Numbered from the stretch's first letter, positions 47,001 to 58,637 are shown. The stretch is 64,000 nucleotides of DNA from Anaeramoeba flamelloides (GCA_027625915.1 JANTQA010000023.1:10850001-10914000); one strand, 5' to 3'. Numbers and translations: made by a program. Notes: generated from the letters alone by a model not told the origin.

Positions 47001-48691
47001 CAATTTGTTTATTCACTTCTCCTAAGATCGAGAAATAAATAAAACAAGTTCAAAAAATTACAAAAAATTTTTTTTATTCAGTTTGTCAATATTCAAAATA
47101 AAAATTTTATCGAATCTTTTTAGGCTTTTTTTTTTTTCATTTTTTTTGAACAAGGTGGGCTGATCAAGAATATGAATAAAAAGATCATATTTATCAATTA
47201 TTTTCATTTTAATGATGAAAATGGTTTTTGAATCCTTTACTGGTATTTGAATCAAAAATGGGAAAAAATTTTAACTTCCTTTTCATTTATCTTTTTCAAA
47301 AAAAAAAAGATATTTACAGGAATAGATTGTGCTTTCTCTCAATTCAATTGTTTTGTTCTTTTTTATGTTATTCATTGGAAACTTTGAGTGAACTAAAGAA
47401 TCCTAAATAAAGTAAAGAATTTTTATTTGAAATGAAAAATATGAAAAGGAAGTGAAAATTTTATCCCATTTTTTATTCAAATAGTTGTACAGCAGAAATG
47501 AAATTAATTTTTTCAAACTTGATCTTGTGAGACATCTCATAGATTAGTCCCGAATGAGATATAATCCAGATTTGATTTTAAAATGAAAGGAAAAAAAAAT
47601 GAGAAGTGCAAATATTGACATCCAAATTCGCAGTTTGATTAAAAATTTCTGTTTGGTCTGATCGATTATTTTTGGAAAGATTTGCTTTTTCATGAATTTC
47701 AAAATATAACCAATTCGATGTGCCAACACTTGTCAGGTTTGTAATTTCAAAAAGAAAATATTTTGGTGTAATTTTTGGGTTTTGTACAAAAGAAAGAAAA
47801 TTTTTCAAATATTGAGAAATTCTTTCTTTGAAGAAAGTAACCAAGTTTTAACTTGTGGTGGATTATTTTTAATGGGAGAAGATCAATTTTAATTGGAAAA
47901 TTTCTTTGTTGAGAAAACAAAAACGAAACATATCAAAAAAAAAAAAAAAAAAAAAACAAAAGAGAGATAAAAAAAAGTTGAGAATAATTGTTACCTCTTA
48001 ATAAAAAACAAGCGTTTGGATGTCTAATTTTGAGGGAAAAAAGGTACAAAAGAATTTCAACTCCATAACTCCCACGATCGATGTAGTCTCCAAGAAAAAG
48101 AAAATGGTATTCGTTTTTTTTACATTCAGGAACAGCTTCAATGATTGAGACAAGATCAAAAAACTGACCGTGTAAATCACCAATAATCAAAACAGGGGAA
48201 CGGATCCGAAGTAAATTAGGCTCTTTTCTAAGTGTCTTTTGGGCCAGTTTGCAAATTTTCAAAATATCCTTTTTGAAAAGCTTTCCTTCTCTTTTGAAGT
48301 GTTTAAAAACCGCTTCCACGTTGGGTTTGTTGCCTTGGTTTGGAAACAAAACTTCACTTGAAAGCCTTCCTCGAACAAGTTCTCTTGCCTTCTTAATCTG
48401 TCGATCGTCACCACAATTCACCTTACCTCTTTCGTAGTCACTGGAGATTTCGGATTCGCTTGACGTGCTTTGGTACTGGTTTGGATTAGAATCAGATTCA
48501 TTACTTTCATTTTCGCCAGCACTTTCACTTGCGCTTGAGCTTGTGCTTGTAGTTAGGCTTGAACTTAAAATTGAGCTTGAACTTAAAATTGAGTCTGAGC
48601 TTGTTTGTGTCGATGTTTTTTCACTATTTGAAAGATCACTTTCATTTTCTGATTCATTGCTTTGGTTTTGAAAAGGTTTAGATCGACTCAT
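41217..48691 (-). CDS. Calcineurin A-like (PP2B) Ser/Thr phosphatase catalytic subunit
   Basis: Two minus-strand exons: 48691-47995 and 42591-41217, about 690 residues. Exon 1: an 85-residue Ser/Glu-rich head, then LSSEVLFPNQGNKPNVEAV (calcineurin N-lobe) and metal-site motifs GDLHGQ (171-175) and GDYIDRG (201-207), ending at LLRG. Exon 2 begins NHETREL and holds the HAGISP, LIWSDP, RAHEAQNEGY and FSAPNYSDMGN blocks, the calcineurin-B binding helix DVFTWSIPFITEKIL, and a calmodulin-binding-like NKVLVIGKLISSLSLLRKE. It is a calcium/calmodulin-activated phosphatase. The long basic tail has no clear autoinhibitory motif. The halves join exactly at RG|NHE, but donor AGAG|GTAACA (phase 1) and acceptor AAAG|A leave one base missing from the Gly codon. 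The start is the ATG at 48691. Confidence 0.82.
43922..44017. repeat. Compound microsatellite (CA)n(TA)n
   Basis: CA dinucleotides from about 43922 to 43979, then TA dinucleotides to 44017, where element B1 begins. Confidence 0.95.
44012..44613. mobile_element. Element B1, ~600-bp TIR element
   Basis: Left end TATAAGCTATATCCAAAAAA then GTGGGGCA (44013 on); right end read in reverse TATAAGGTATTTCTAAAAAG then CGGGGCA. The TA-rich outer ends suggest TA target use. Non-coding interior. Confidence 0.65.
44609..44836. mobile_element. Element B2, ~225-bp TIR element abutting B1
   Basis: Left end TATAAGCTTAATTTCAAAAA then TAGGGGCA; right end read in reverse TATAAGCCAAATTTCAAAAT then TAGGGGCA. Same end pattern as B1 and directly adjacent, sharing the TATA between them. 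Confidence 0.7.
44842..45352 (+). mobile_element. Family C TIR element, copy 2 (uninterrupted)
   Basis: About 510 bases, colinear with 21885-23110 minus its family A insert. Ends ACTAAAATTCAACATTTT and (reverse) CACCAAAATTCAATTTTT. At the position of the insert it reads TTATTAGTATTCATAATTG then TTTATTTTTTATTTTG without interruption. Confidence 0.75.
46420..47715 (+). repeat. Direct repeat pair G (~170 bp each)
   Basis: Unit 1 at 46420-46590 and unit 2 at 47541-47715 share TTAGTCCCGAATG, TTTGATTTTAAA, ATTGACAT.CAAATTC.CAGTTTG, ATTAAAAATTTCTGTTTG and CATGAATTTCAAAA in the same order, about 1.1 kb apart. Function unknown. Confidence 0.7.
46809..46848 (-). repeat. 9-bp tandem array TTTCTGTGA
   Basis: Four units of TCACAGAAA (the reverse of TTTCTGTGA), ending in ACAGAAACCA like the array at 23740-23772. 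Confidence 0.85.
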
Positions 48692-51600
48692 CAAATGCAA
48701 GAAAATAGAAAAAATAAAATTATTTTTTAAAAAGTTTCCAAAATAACAGATAATTCAAAAAAGTATTGCAAAATTTTTAATTTACACTACATTGTGGAAA
48801 TTTTTTGACACAAGCTTTGAAGAATACATTTTGTTTCTTTAAATGGAAAGAAAAGTGGAACAGTTTGCCGTTTTTCAAAATTGTCTCGATTGAGTTATTT
48901 TTAAAGTAAATTTATCAATTTTAACAAGAAGGTAAAATTTAAATAAAATTTTTCAAATATTTTTAAGAATTGTACCACCTTGATTCAAGAAAACTTTCGA
49001 TAACAAAATAAAAGGAACAAAATTTTCATTAAACTTGCCAAAATAATGGAAACAGGAATAAAAATAAATCACAACATCTCATACCCTAAAAGCTAAAATA
49101 AAAAAAAACATGTTTTTTTAATTTAAATTTTACTTTTATTCTTCAAACGAACGTTTATAAGAGATCTTCAGAAAAATTTTGTAACATTAATTTTTCATCA
49201 GATAGAATTTATACTACTCACTTAAAATTAATTATAGTTTATATAACCTCGATTGAAGATGAGGCTAATTGTTGTAATTTACTAACCTTTCATATGATTA
49301 TCTACTCTTATTTATTTTTTTTTCTAAAGCTAATAGAGTAATTATATATACAAGAATATAATTAAACTCGATAGAAAAAACTTATTTATCAACTTTATGG
49401 AATTGAATTTTCAATTTTACAATTCATTTTTCCCAATTATATTTTCAGTCAAAAGATCTGATCTTTTTTTTTTTAATTTTTCGATTGTAAAATAAAAAGA
49501 ATAAATTTATAAAAAAACATTTTATTTTACAGAAATCACTATGTGTAATTTCTGTAAGTTTGTTCCAACAATTAACCAGCGTCTATAAAATATTACTCTT
49601 ATATTAAAAATACAATAAAAATAAATCAAATATTGAATCCACAAAGATCAAAAAAAATTGTTTATTTATTTTATTTTCAAATATTCATTAAATTTCTTGA
49701 TATTTAAAAGATTGAGCAATATTTTTTTTTCAAATATTCAGGTATAACAAGGAACTATTAGTATTAAAATAAGTTACATGAGGATATTTATTTTTTTTTT
49801 TTTCTCAGAATGATTTATTAATCTGTTTTAATGATTTGAAACTATTTTAACAAAAATCGATAAAGATTTTTAAAATATATTGAAACTTTTAGTCTGTAGC
49901 TTGTAACGAACTGATTGAAATAATTTAGATTGGGCTATTTATTATTAATTAAAAATAATCAAATTAAAAGATTTTTCTTGATTTTATCAATTTAATTTAC
50001 CAGAATTTTGAATTAGTATTTAGGGAAAAGTTTAAATTTGATTTTTGAACGTTTACCCTATATTTTTTTTATTCAATAATGAGAAAAAATTGATTTGAAC
50101 TGTTCTTTGAAGCAAAAAATCATATTTTTTTCAAGTTTAAAATAATTATTGTAATTTTTTTTACAATTAAGTAGATTTTTTTTCCCAAAGAGTTTTTAGA
50201 AAACTAAGTGGTTTCATTTTTTACTAGTGTATTTTGGGACCCTTCCTATACAAATAATAAGATTTCTTTCTTCTTGGGGGAAGGTAATGATTTTTCATTC
50301 AAATAATTTAGAAAATATATTTGATTTTGAACTTTTTCGAAAATGAGAAAAATGGATCAAACTTTTTGAAAAATAATAATTCATTCATTAAAATAGTATT
50401 AAAAACAAGTGAGATCTTGTAGTAATCAGAATTTTTCTTCATTTTCAATTTCAAAATATTCTAAAATTTTTTATTAAATTTGTTATTATATTTACAAGAA
50501 GATTTTTTGATATTACTTGTTTTTAATGTTAATTTTGGATTACCTAAGGATGGTATTATTTTTTTCACGAGAAATTAGAATGTAAGAAAAAATTCGCATT
50601 ACACTAGATATTGGAATTAAATTTAACTCATAATTGAACAATAATTATAAGTTTTTATGAAAAAAAAGATTGTTTAAATTTCGTAAAATAATTTTGATAT
50701 TTTTCTGAAAAAATGAAAAAACTATTTTAGATGAAAAATTTTAGACAAGACCCCTATGGTATTTTTTTCTAAACTTCAGTTACCAAAGATATCTAAAAAT
50801 AATGGTATCAATCTATTAATTCAAAAGGTAATATGTTTGATCAGAATAGAAATAATATTGTTCATTTTAATGATTTTTAAAAAAATTGTTAATAAAAATA
50901 TTTTGATTTTGGTTGTAGGAAAATTATTTACTTATATTCTAAAATTTCATTTTTGGAATTTCTAACTGTTTTCTTCTAATGACTAAAACCAACGAAAATA
51001 TCTTGTTTAGCAGTAATTTAAATATTGGTCGATATTAGTTGATATTCTGGCTTGGTTATTGAGAAAGATGTTGAAAAGTAGAGAATACCTTTAAGACTTG
51101 AATAGGATTATGAAAAATTTTAATATATTAATATTATTATTCCATTTTTAATCATTTTAATTGTTATAGAATTTCTGAAAAATATTTTTAAGTACCACAT
51201 AATATTGAAACTCTGTAACCAAAATATCTTCTATAACTCATTTTGAAAAAAAAAAAAAAAAACATAATTCAGAGTAAAAAATTCAATTGTCCAATTTTTT
51301 GAATTATTTTTTTTGATTAAACTTATTTTTAAAAATTATTTTTTGAATTGAAGTGATGTTTTTATATGAATGCTTGAAATTAATCAGAGAAAAAAAATCA
51401 TAAAAATAGATATGGAAAATCTTATATTTTAGTCAGATCTTTTCCTTTAGAAGACCAAACACAAAAGATCACCTTTCCAGATAAAATATTTGCTGAAATC
51501 AAAAATGAAAAAAAAAATCAATAAAAGTGTATTAATGAACTTTTATTTCTTGTTTATCTTCTTAATTTGTCTGAATCCAAAAAAAAAATATTACATTGAA

Positions 51601-52886
51601 TTTTTCGCCACATTACTATTTATAATTATTTTATGAAACATTTTTTTACAAAATTGCTGGTATAAATAATTTTCACAAATATTTTTATCAAATTATACCA
51701 AAACAAAGAATAATATTTCAAAAATTAAAATAAAGGGGTCGAATTCTTGAATCAAAAAAAAAAAAAACAGTTACAAAAGATTCAACCCTAAGAAAAAGAA
51801 AAATTTAATAAAAAAATTTTAAAGTAAAATTAAGAACTAATTTTAGTTCCCAATTTAATGGAAAATAAATAATTATCAAATCGAAAGGATTTATCTAATA
51901 AATCTTTTTTTCCAGAGATAAATTTAATATATATCCTATTTTCTGAACCCCAATAAATTTTTAAATGAATTAAATGAATTAAATTAATTAAATGTCAATA
52001 GGATTTTTAAAAGCAAAATTTTTAATTCTTTTAGAACTAGTAAAGAATTATTACCAACTAAAAACTCTTCCATTGAAGAATTAAAAACAAAATCAAATTA
52101 TGAAGAAGTAATTGTATCAAATTTTACAGATAAGATCAAGAAATAAAGTTTTTTTTTATTTTTTCTTCAATTTATAAAATTTATTTTTATTTCCATTTTC
52201 TAGTTGATATCAAAATTTATTTTACTTGGCTAAATTCTACTCCCATATTTCTGAAAATATCAATATATTTAGTTTAAGGAAATGATTTATAAACTTGAGT
52301 TTTCAAATAAGCTGTGGAACTGAAAATTGGTAAAATGTACGTCTGTAATTAAACAGTTAAAATAAATTTTTTTGAACTTTGTTCGATTTGGGAAAGAACT
52401 CAAAATTCACCATAACACCCGAAGAGATCAAAAACAAAATACACCTTTACCTTTCTTCCTCTGTCATCCAATTTATCAAGAACCATTTAAAAAAATAACA
52501 AGGAAAAACTTGATCACAAGCTAAAATGTACCAAAGAAGAAATTAATAACAAGAAAACCAACAAACCAATTTGTGTTGAACTCAAAAGAGCTAAAACTAA
52601 AGAAAGTGAAACTAAAATATAATTGTGAATAAGATAATAAAAAATGAAATAAATGACCCTTTGTTAAAAAATAAATGAATCTAAAATATCTCTAAATCGA
52701 AAAAAAAACAACAAACAAAAACTGGTTTTGGAAAATTGAAATAATACAAGATCTAAATTCATCATTTTTTCCACTCTTTTATTCTTACAATAACAAATTT
52801 TTTTAATTCAAACCTATTTTATCCAAATTAACAAAAAAACACAAGAAAAAAAGAAACAAAAAACCAAAAAAAAAACAAGATCGGAT
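48692..52886. other. Intergenic spacer upstream of RCC1-BTB
   Basis: Divergent spacer between calcineurin (-) and RCC1-BTB (+). It contains direct repeat H copy 1 (51436-51960) and a small perfect hairpin TTACAGAAAT...ATTTCTGTAA at about 49530-49557. Coding-looking patches at 52030-52145 and 52380-52620 read as Lys/Glu-rich peptides in changing frames; perhaps a dead gene fragment, not recognised. Confidence 0.5.
51436..51960 (+). repeat. Direct repeat H, copy 1 (left of RCC1-BTB)
   Basis: About 525 bases matched at 57637-58155: TTTAGAAGACCAAACA, TTACTATTTATAATTATTTTA, TTTTATCAAA..ATACCAAAA, AAAGGGGTCGAATTCT, TAATGGAAAATAAATAATTAT, TTTTCTGAACCC. Same orientation. No coding. Confidence 0.75.
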
Positions 52887-55800
52887 ATGAACAAACCTGA
52901 AATTTATTTCAGTGGACCAAATTACCTGAAATTCCTTCTTGAAGATCAGAAAGAATCAAGACTTCCAAATTGGACACAACTATCAAAAATTCCAGAGATC
53001 AAAGCAATCAAAAAAATTGTCATTGTTGATGAATATTCTGTAAATCCACATTGTTTGGTTTGGAAAGCGTTCAACAAACTTGAGCTGTATTTTTCGAACG
53101 GAACAATTAAATATCATGAATTGAATAAAAAAGAGCAGATCAAAGACGTCCAAAGTGGTGAAAAATTTTATTTCATTTTAACCAAATGTGGTAAGGTCTA
53201 TTCATTGGCAAGCGCAAAAAACGAAGAAAAACAAATGGCCTTTGATGAGGAAGACTTGATTGAAATTCCCTTGTCGGATCCTCAAAAATGCAGTTTTGAT
53301 GAGCTGAGACTGGTGACTTTTTTTCAAGAAAAGAATTTGTTTGTCGAATCAATTACAATTGGGAGTTTCACAAATTATTTTCTGTGTAAAAATGGGAAAC
53401 TTTATGGAAGCGGTTTGGGTGAAGATGGTAAAATAAGTTTTAATTTTTTATTTTCTTGATTTCTTTTAATTTGAAGATCTTTTTTTGTTTAAAAGAAGCA
53501 TTGATTTAAACAATCACAAAAAAAAAAAAAAAAAAAAAAATTTTTTTCAACAAGAATTATTCTTGGAACATGCAAATGTGTTGTGAACGAATATTTTAAG
53601 AGAAAGAATTCTTTTGTAAAATACAGAGACACAAACTTTAAACACCAAGGGTTTGTGATCGAAACACCAATGCAAAATTTTTAACACACCAAAATTCAAT
53701 TTTTGAAAAAAAAATCTTATTTTATCAGTTCTCATAGAAATACCAAATTAGAACCATTCACTAATTGAAATGTTAACATTCGTTTCTAAATTACAATACT
53801 CACAATCCAAACAATAAATAAATAACTCTCAATACTAATAAATCCAGAGTGTTAAAAATTTTGGAGATAGCTGAACAAAAAAACCTGTATTAGTAAGTGT
53901 GTTGAAATTTCATTATTAGGATTATTGATCGATCCAAGGTTAAATAACTTTCAACTAATTTTGTTTGGGTTCTTCTCTTTTTAACAACTCAACTTTAACC
54001 TAATGTCAATTATTTGAAAAAAATCATATTGATTTAATTCAACTGTCGACATAATTGGAAAAATGAAATGAAAGCAAAAAATACAAAAAAAATGATAATA
54101 GTATTTCAAAAATACCAAAAATTATCTCCAATTTGAATGAAATTGTATTATTGTTAATTACTAAAATTTTCAAACACTATTAGAAATTTTGAATTTTAGG
54201 TTTATTGTTAAGGATTTAGAGTTAAGAAAAATTTAATCTGTTAATGACAGAATTTTGAAGTACTATATTTGTAACTTCTAATTCAAAGAGTGGGTAAATA
54301 CCATTAGAGACTTAATACATAGTCATTAGAAGCGTTTTAAACTTAATTTAGTTTTTTCAAATAAGAAATAAAGATTTGAGTCTCTAAATAAAAAATTTAA
54401 AAAAAAAATAAAAAATGAAGAATTTATAATAGAGATAAGAAAAAAGTTTAGAATTGTTAGAATCGTGATGAATTTGTGTGATTAAGTGGTTCAAAATCAA
54501 TTAGAAATTAAGGTCTTTCCCTTATATCATGTTACGTTATGCTGGCAATGAAATATTCTATGGCAATTTCATTAATTTCTTTTATGCTCATTTTCCTCAG
54601 CAATTCGTTTATATTTTCATTAAAGACAATGGTGTTAAAATCAAATATTTGATTTTTTTGAGATACTTTTTTCCATTGATTTCTAGTTTTTTCTATCTTT
54701 TACATCTCCATATGAAGTTATCAATATCATCATTTTTTTTCTACAGCATACACCTATTTTGGAATTTACTACTTTTCCCCATTTGTATGTGTGTCTATTC
54801 AAATCATTTTTCGAAGGGACTTTAAGTTTGAATACGGTTGATGATGATTTCCAATTTAAGTATGGCTGTTTTTCAGTGAATTTGTTTGTCATAATTCCAC
54901 TAGTTGATGTTATTAAGTCGAAATTCGGTATTATTATTTTCTAAAGTCTTTTCCCAATGATTTTCATTATTGATTTTTTGAAATTTATCATTCAAACCAG
55001 CATTGTTTTTTAAAAAAATCAGAAAGAAGAACTGTGAAATAAAGATAAAAAAAAATAAAAATTATTGAAAAAATAATTTTTTTCAAAGGCAAATTTCTAT
55101 TAAATTATATTTATTTAAAAAACTGTTATTAAGATACCTACAATTTTTTTTTATAATTTGAGTGGAATTGGAATATTTTTTCAACAAATGTTGATTAAAA
55201 TTTTATTTTTTTTATTAATCAATATTTTTCCTTTTTATTTCAAAATTTTATCCTTTAATAACATGTTATTATAATTACTAATCTTTCAAATTATTGATAT
55301 GGAATCCTTTACCTTTTTTCTTTTATTTTTATAAATAGGGAAATTTGGAATGGAAAATATCAAAAATAATCAATTACCAATCTTGATTCATAAAAATGTG
55401 TCAAGGGTATTTACTGGGAAAGATAGCGAAAACTTCTTTTTCATTACTACGAATAATGAATTATTTTCGTGTGGTTACAATGATTATGGACAATTAGGAA
55501 TTGGAAATAGTGTACGTATTATCGATAAGCCTGTTAAAATAAATATTAAAAAAGATTTACAGATCGAAAAAACTTCCCAAATATTAGATCTTAAAGCTTT
55601 CAGTACACATTCAATATTACTCACTGAAGAAGGAAAGTTATACTCGTGTGGATGCAAAGATACATATGGGATCGGGGAAAATAAATCCAAATTTACACAA
55701 GTCCACAAGCTTCGAAATAAAAAAATAATCAAAATTGATGGGGGTAATAACCATACACTAATTTTAACCTCTAAAAATGAATTATACGGGTATGGATTTG

Positions 55801-56729
55801 ATCAAAATCAAAACGAACCAACAAATGAGTATACCCAGGGGCAATGGCAAAACCCACAACGGATTAAACTTCCTAAATATTTTTTAAATTTAAATTCTTT
55901 ATTAAACATTTCGTGTGGGCACTATGCAACTTTCATTTATGTAAATTTAAACCATAGTCTTAAAAATGATTTTAAGGATTTATTTGAATCACAAAAATTT
56001 TCTGATTCAAAACTTGTTTGCTTAAATTCCAAAATCGATACAAATCCAAATAAAAAAGAACAAAACAAAGAAATTTCAATACCAATCCACAAAACCTTAA
56101 TTGAATTGAGAACGAGTTTAAAAATTAATGAAATTCAAAAAATAATAAATGAAAATAATTTAATAGCAGAAGAAATAAATAGTTTGTTAAAATGGATTTA
56201 TTATGATGAAACGATAAATGCAAATATATTTAAACAAATTTTCCAATTGTTGAAGTTGACGTATCCACCAGAAAATACCTTAAAGCAAGATTTATTAAAA
56301 TTGTTCAAAGATGAGGATTCAAAAGATTTTTTTATTTTAGTCAAAGACGATGATGACGATGATGATGAAGAGGATGAAGGTGAAAATGAAGATGATGATG
56401 AAATTGAAGTGGAAGAAGAGGAAATATACGAAGAATTGCCAGTACACAAATTAATTTTAATTGCAAGATGTGGCCTGTTCAGAGACATGTTTGATAATAT
56501 TAATGAAATTGAACAAAATATTCATCAAATTAAAGATTATTCTGGTAAATCAATCGAAAGCTTAGAAATCTTAATCAAATACCTGTATACCAATAAAATT
56601 GTATTTACCGGGGATGATGATGTTGAATTTATTAAAGAAGAATTAAGTGATTCTGTAGAATATTACCAATTAAACGAAAATTCTAATTTAATTGATCAAC
56701 TGAATAAAAATAAAAATAATCTTATTTAA
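52887..56729 (+). CDS. RCC1-repeat and BTB/POZ domain protein
   Basis: Two exons, 52887-53427 and 55339-56729, giving 643 residues; G + GG closes Gly181. Residues 1 to about 390 form a degenerate RCC1 beta-propeller: recurring blades such as FLCKNGKLYGSGLGEDGKFG, FSCGYNDYGQLGIGN, LYSCGCKDTYGIGENK and LYGYGFDQNQ. A first, reduced BTB-like region follows (FESQKFSDSKLVCL...ISIPIHKTLIELR, to about 490). Next is an acidic spacer (seven Asp, then mixed Glu/Asp), and a second BTB (LPVHKLILIARCGLFRDMF...SLEILIKYLYT). BTB proteins of this kind often serve as cullin-3 substrate adaptors; the propeller would bind the partner. That role is inferred. The 1911-base intron hosts a family C element and a decayed reading frame. 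The ATG is preceded by an A-rich leader. Confidence 0.88.
53688..54203 (-). mobile_element. Family C TIR element, copy 3 (uninterrupted, minus)
   Basis: About 516 bases, the reverse of the copies at 44842-45352 and 21885. It begins ACACCAAAATTCAATTTTTG and ends in GAAATTTTGAATTTTAGGTT. Continuous at the site where copy 1 carries a family A MITE. Confidence 0.75.
54520..55080 (-). pseudogene. Decayed open reading frame, probably from a mobile element
   Basis: The minus strand has clearly protein-like codon use over about 500 bases (for example KFTEKQPYLNW, KWGKVVNSKIGVCC and RKMSIKEINEIAIEYFIASI), spread over more than one frame, so it is broken. The pattern KIGVCCRKKMMILITSYG loosely recalls the end of a piggyBac-type transposase, but I cannot assign the family. 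It sits inside the RCC1-BTB intron, opposite to the gene. Confidence 0.4.
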
Positions 56730-57094
56730 TTTATACTTTTTTCAATTATATTATATTTTTACCCATTTAGATTCTTACAAAATTTATAGTTTTTTTTTTT
56801 TTTTTTATTTTTATTTTTTGTTAATGGTTGCTACATTCGAAGAATTAAATTTCCTAAAGAAAGTGGGTACATTTTACAAATCCTGAAAATTTTTAATTGC
56901 GACAATGTTACTGAAAAAAAAAAAAAAAAATGATTGTCACAAGATTTGGAAACATTGAAATCAAAATATCATTCGTTGCTCTATTTGTAAAAAGAGATAC
57001 GAACCAAAGTTAATCAGAGTAAAATCTTTAAATTTTCAATTTTTTTTTTTTTAATTTTCGAGTTTTATTAAAATGTATTTTGAGCCGAAAATAT

Positions 57095-57570
57095 GTGTTT
57101 ACCGTTCTGGAAAAAAAGTGAAACAGGGAAAAAAAGTTAAAAACGGTTTTTAATTGTGAACACTTAATAGAACCTGAAAATTCAGAGTAAGATCTATTAA
57201 TATTATAAAAGAATAAACAAATAAATAAATAAAGACAAAATGAAGGATTCAACACAATAACAGTTTTTTTAATACTAGCTTTTGTTTATGGACTTTTACT
57301 TTGATTGATAAATTATTAAAAATTTTTTGAAAAAATTGACTATTTTTACGATCTCCAAAACTACACTTATGATTTCGATAATAAAGCAGCTAGATTTAAA
57401 TTGTGTTTGTTGGATTGATTGAAAATAATATATTATTATTTGGAGTTCATTAATTTATTCTTTGTAATTGATTTTACTTTTTGTTTTCAGGCTCTATTAA
57501 GTGTACCAATGAAAACCCCTGTTGAACTTTTTTTCCCTGTTTCAGTTTTTTTCCACAGTGGTTATGATAA
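57095..57570. mobile_element. Element M, inverted repeat with ~80-bp arms
   Basis: Left arm 57101-57180 (CTGGAAAAAAAGTGAAACAG, GGAAAAAAAGTT, CACTTAATAGAACCTGAAAA); the right arm 57483-57567 mirrors it (TTTTCAGGCTCTATTAAGTG ... CTGTTTCAGTTTTTTTCCA). Loop about 300 bases. The right arm happens to be open in one plus frame after a TTTTCAG, which mimics a terminal exon. Confidence 0.7.
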
Positions 57571-57636
57571 ATCATTGAAATTAATCAAAGGATTAATCAA
57601 TAAAATATAGACAGAAAGTGTATATTTTTTAAACAA

Positions 57637-58155
57637 ATCTTTTCTTTTAGAAGACCAAACAAGAAAGATCATCTTTCAAGAGAATTTATTGAAATCAAGA
57701 ATGAAAAAAAAAAAAATTCAATTAAAGTCTATTTTAGAATATTTTGACTTTTATTACCTTCTTAATTTGGATGAAATGGACAATATATAACCTTGGAAAT
57801 ACTCACACCATTACTATTTATTATTATTTTAAAAAACTTTTTATGACAAATTTGCTTTCAAAATTCTTTTTTCAAATATTTTTATCAAACAATACCAAAA
57901 TAATGAATACTATTTCAAAAATTAAAAGTAAAGGGGTTGGATTCTCGAAATCCAAAAAAAAAGTTACAAAAGATTCAATGTAAAATAATTGAAAAAATTT
58001 GATTAAATTTCAATCAGAATTCAGAATTATTTTTAGTTCTCATTTTAATGGAAAATAAATAATTATAAAATCAAACAAATTTGTTCTTTAAATCTTTATT
58101 TCTGAAGAGGAATTCAAAAAAAGATCTTATTTTTCTGAACCCAATCAATTATTAA
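57637..58155 (+). repeat. Direct repeat H, copy 2 (right of RCC1-BTB)
   Basis: Matches 51436-51960 in the same orientation (TTTAGAAGACCAAACA, TTACTATTTATTATTATTTTA, AATACCAAAATAATGAATA, GTAAAGGGGTTGGATTCT, TAATGGAAAATAAATAATTAT, TTTTTCTGAACCC). With copy 1 it brackets the RCC1-BTB gene. Confidence 0.75.
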
Positions 58156-58617
58156 ATCAAAAAAAAATCAAAAAAAAAAGTTCAACTTATAAGAAAAGAT
58201 AAACATTGTTATAAAAAATTTGAAAAAATATCCTCGTTTCCATCTTCTTCTTTTTTTGTTTTTCAAACATGACAGAGTCCGTTCCTAAGAGGTATATAAA
58301 AAATTTTTTTTTAGAAGTCATTTCATAAAATATAAAGCTAATTCCAAATTAGTAACACATCCCAGAATCACAAACAAAGATAAACACTATACTTTTAGAC
58401 ATTGTTTATTTTTAGAAAACGATCACAGTTGAGGTTTTATTATTAGGGATTTTGAATTTCAGTTAAAATAGGAGATTTGATTAAAAAAAGATAAATAACC
58501 AAACTATAAAAATCAAATAAAACGAAAAAAATCATTAAAATTTGGAAAAACAAATCTCTCATACTAAAAAGGCTTCATATATAAAAACAAACAATAAAAC
58601 AGAAATAAAAGTAAATG

Positions 58618-58637
58618 TGCACACATACATGTGTGCA
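58618..58637. terminator. Perfect hairpin just downstream of the DENN-PH stop
   Basis: TGCACACAT-AC-ATGTGTGCA: nine paired bases with a two-base centre, 11 bases past the stop codon of the minus-strand gene. It could be a 3' UTR structure or a palindromic protein site. A role in ending transcription is only inferred. Confidence 0.4.

Larger units (their letters stand above)
42592..47994 (-). other. 5.4-kb calcineurin A intron loaded with repeats
   Basis: No coding seen on either strand. It contains the microsatellite at 43922, TIR elements B1 and B2, a family C copy, 9-mer arrays at 46809-46848, and the direct repeat pair G (46420-46590 and 47541-47715). A run of about 20 A (47937-47956) lies just inside the donor end. 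Confidence 0.75.

Noticed and set aside
42592-47994. Two separate calcineurin genes, each missing a half
   Set aside because: The halves are complementary, in order and orientation, and break at the same codon; no missing half was found for either, so one gene is simpler despite the one-base phase problem.
50756-50965. Plus frame MVFFSKLQLPKISK... with a donor-like GTAATA
   Set aside because: Splicing to the nearest AG gives an early stop; no homology recognised.
57419-57610. Plus frame ending ...GYDKSLKLIKGLINKI as a terminal exon
   Set aside because: Its sequence is the right arm of inverted repeat M; the left arm at 57101-57180 is its mirror image.
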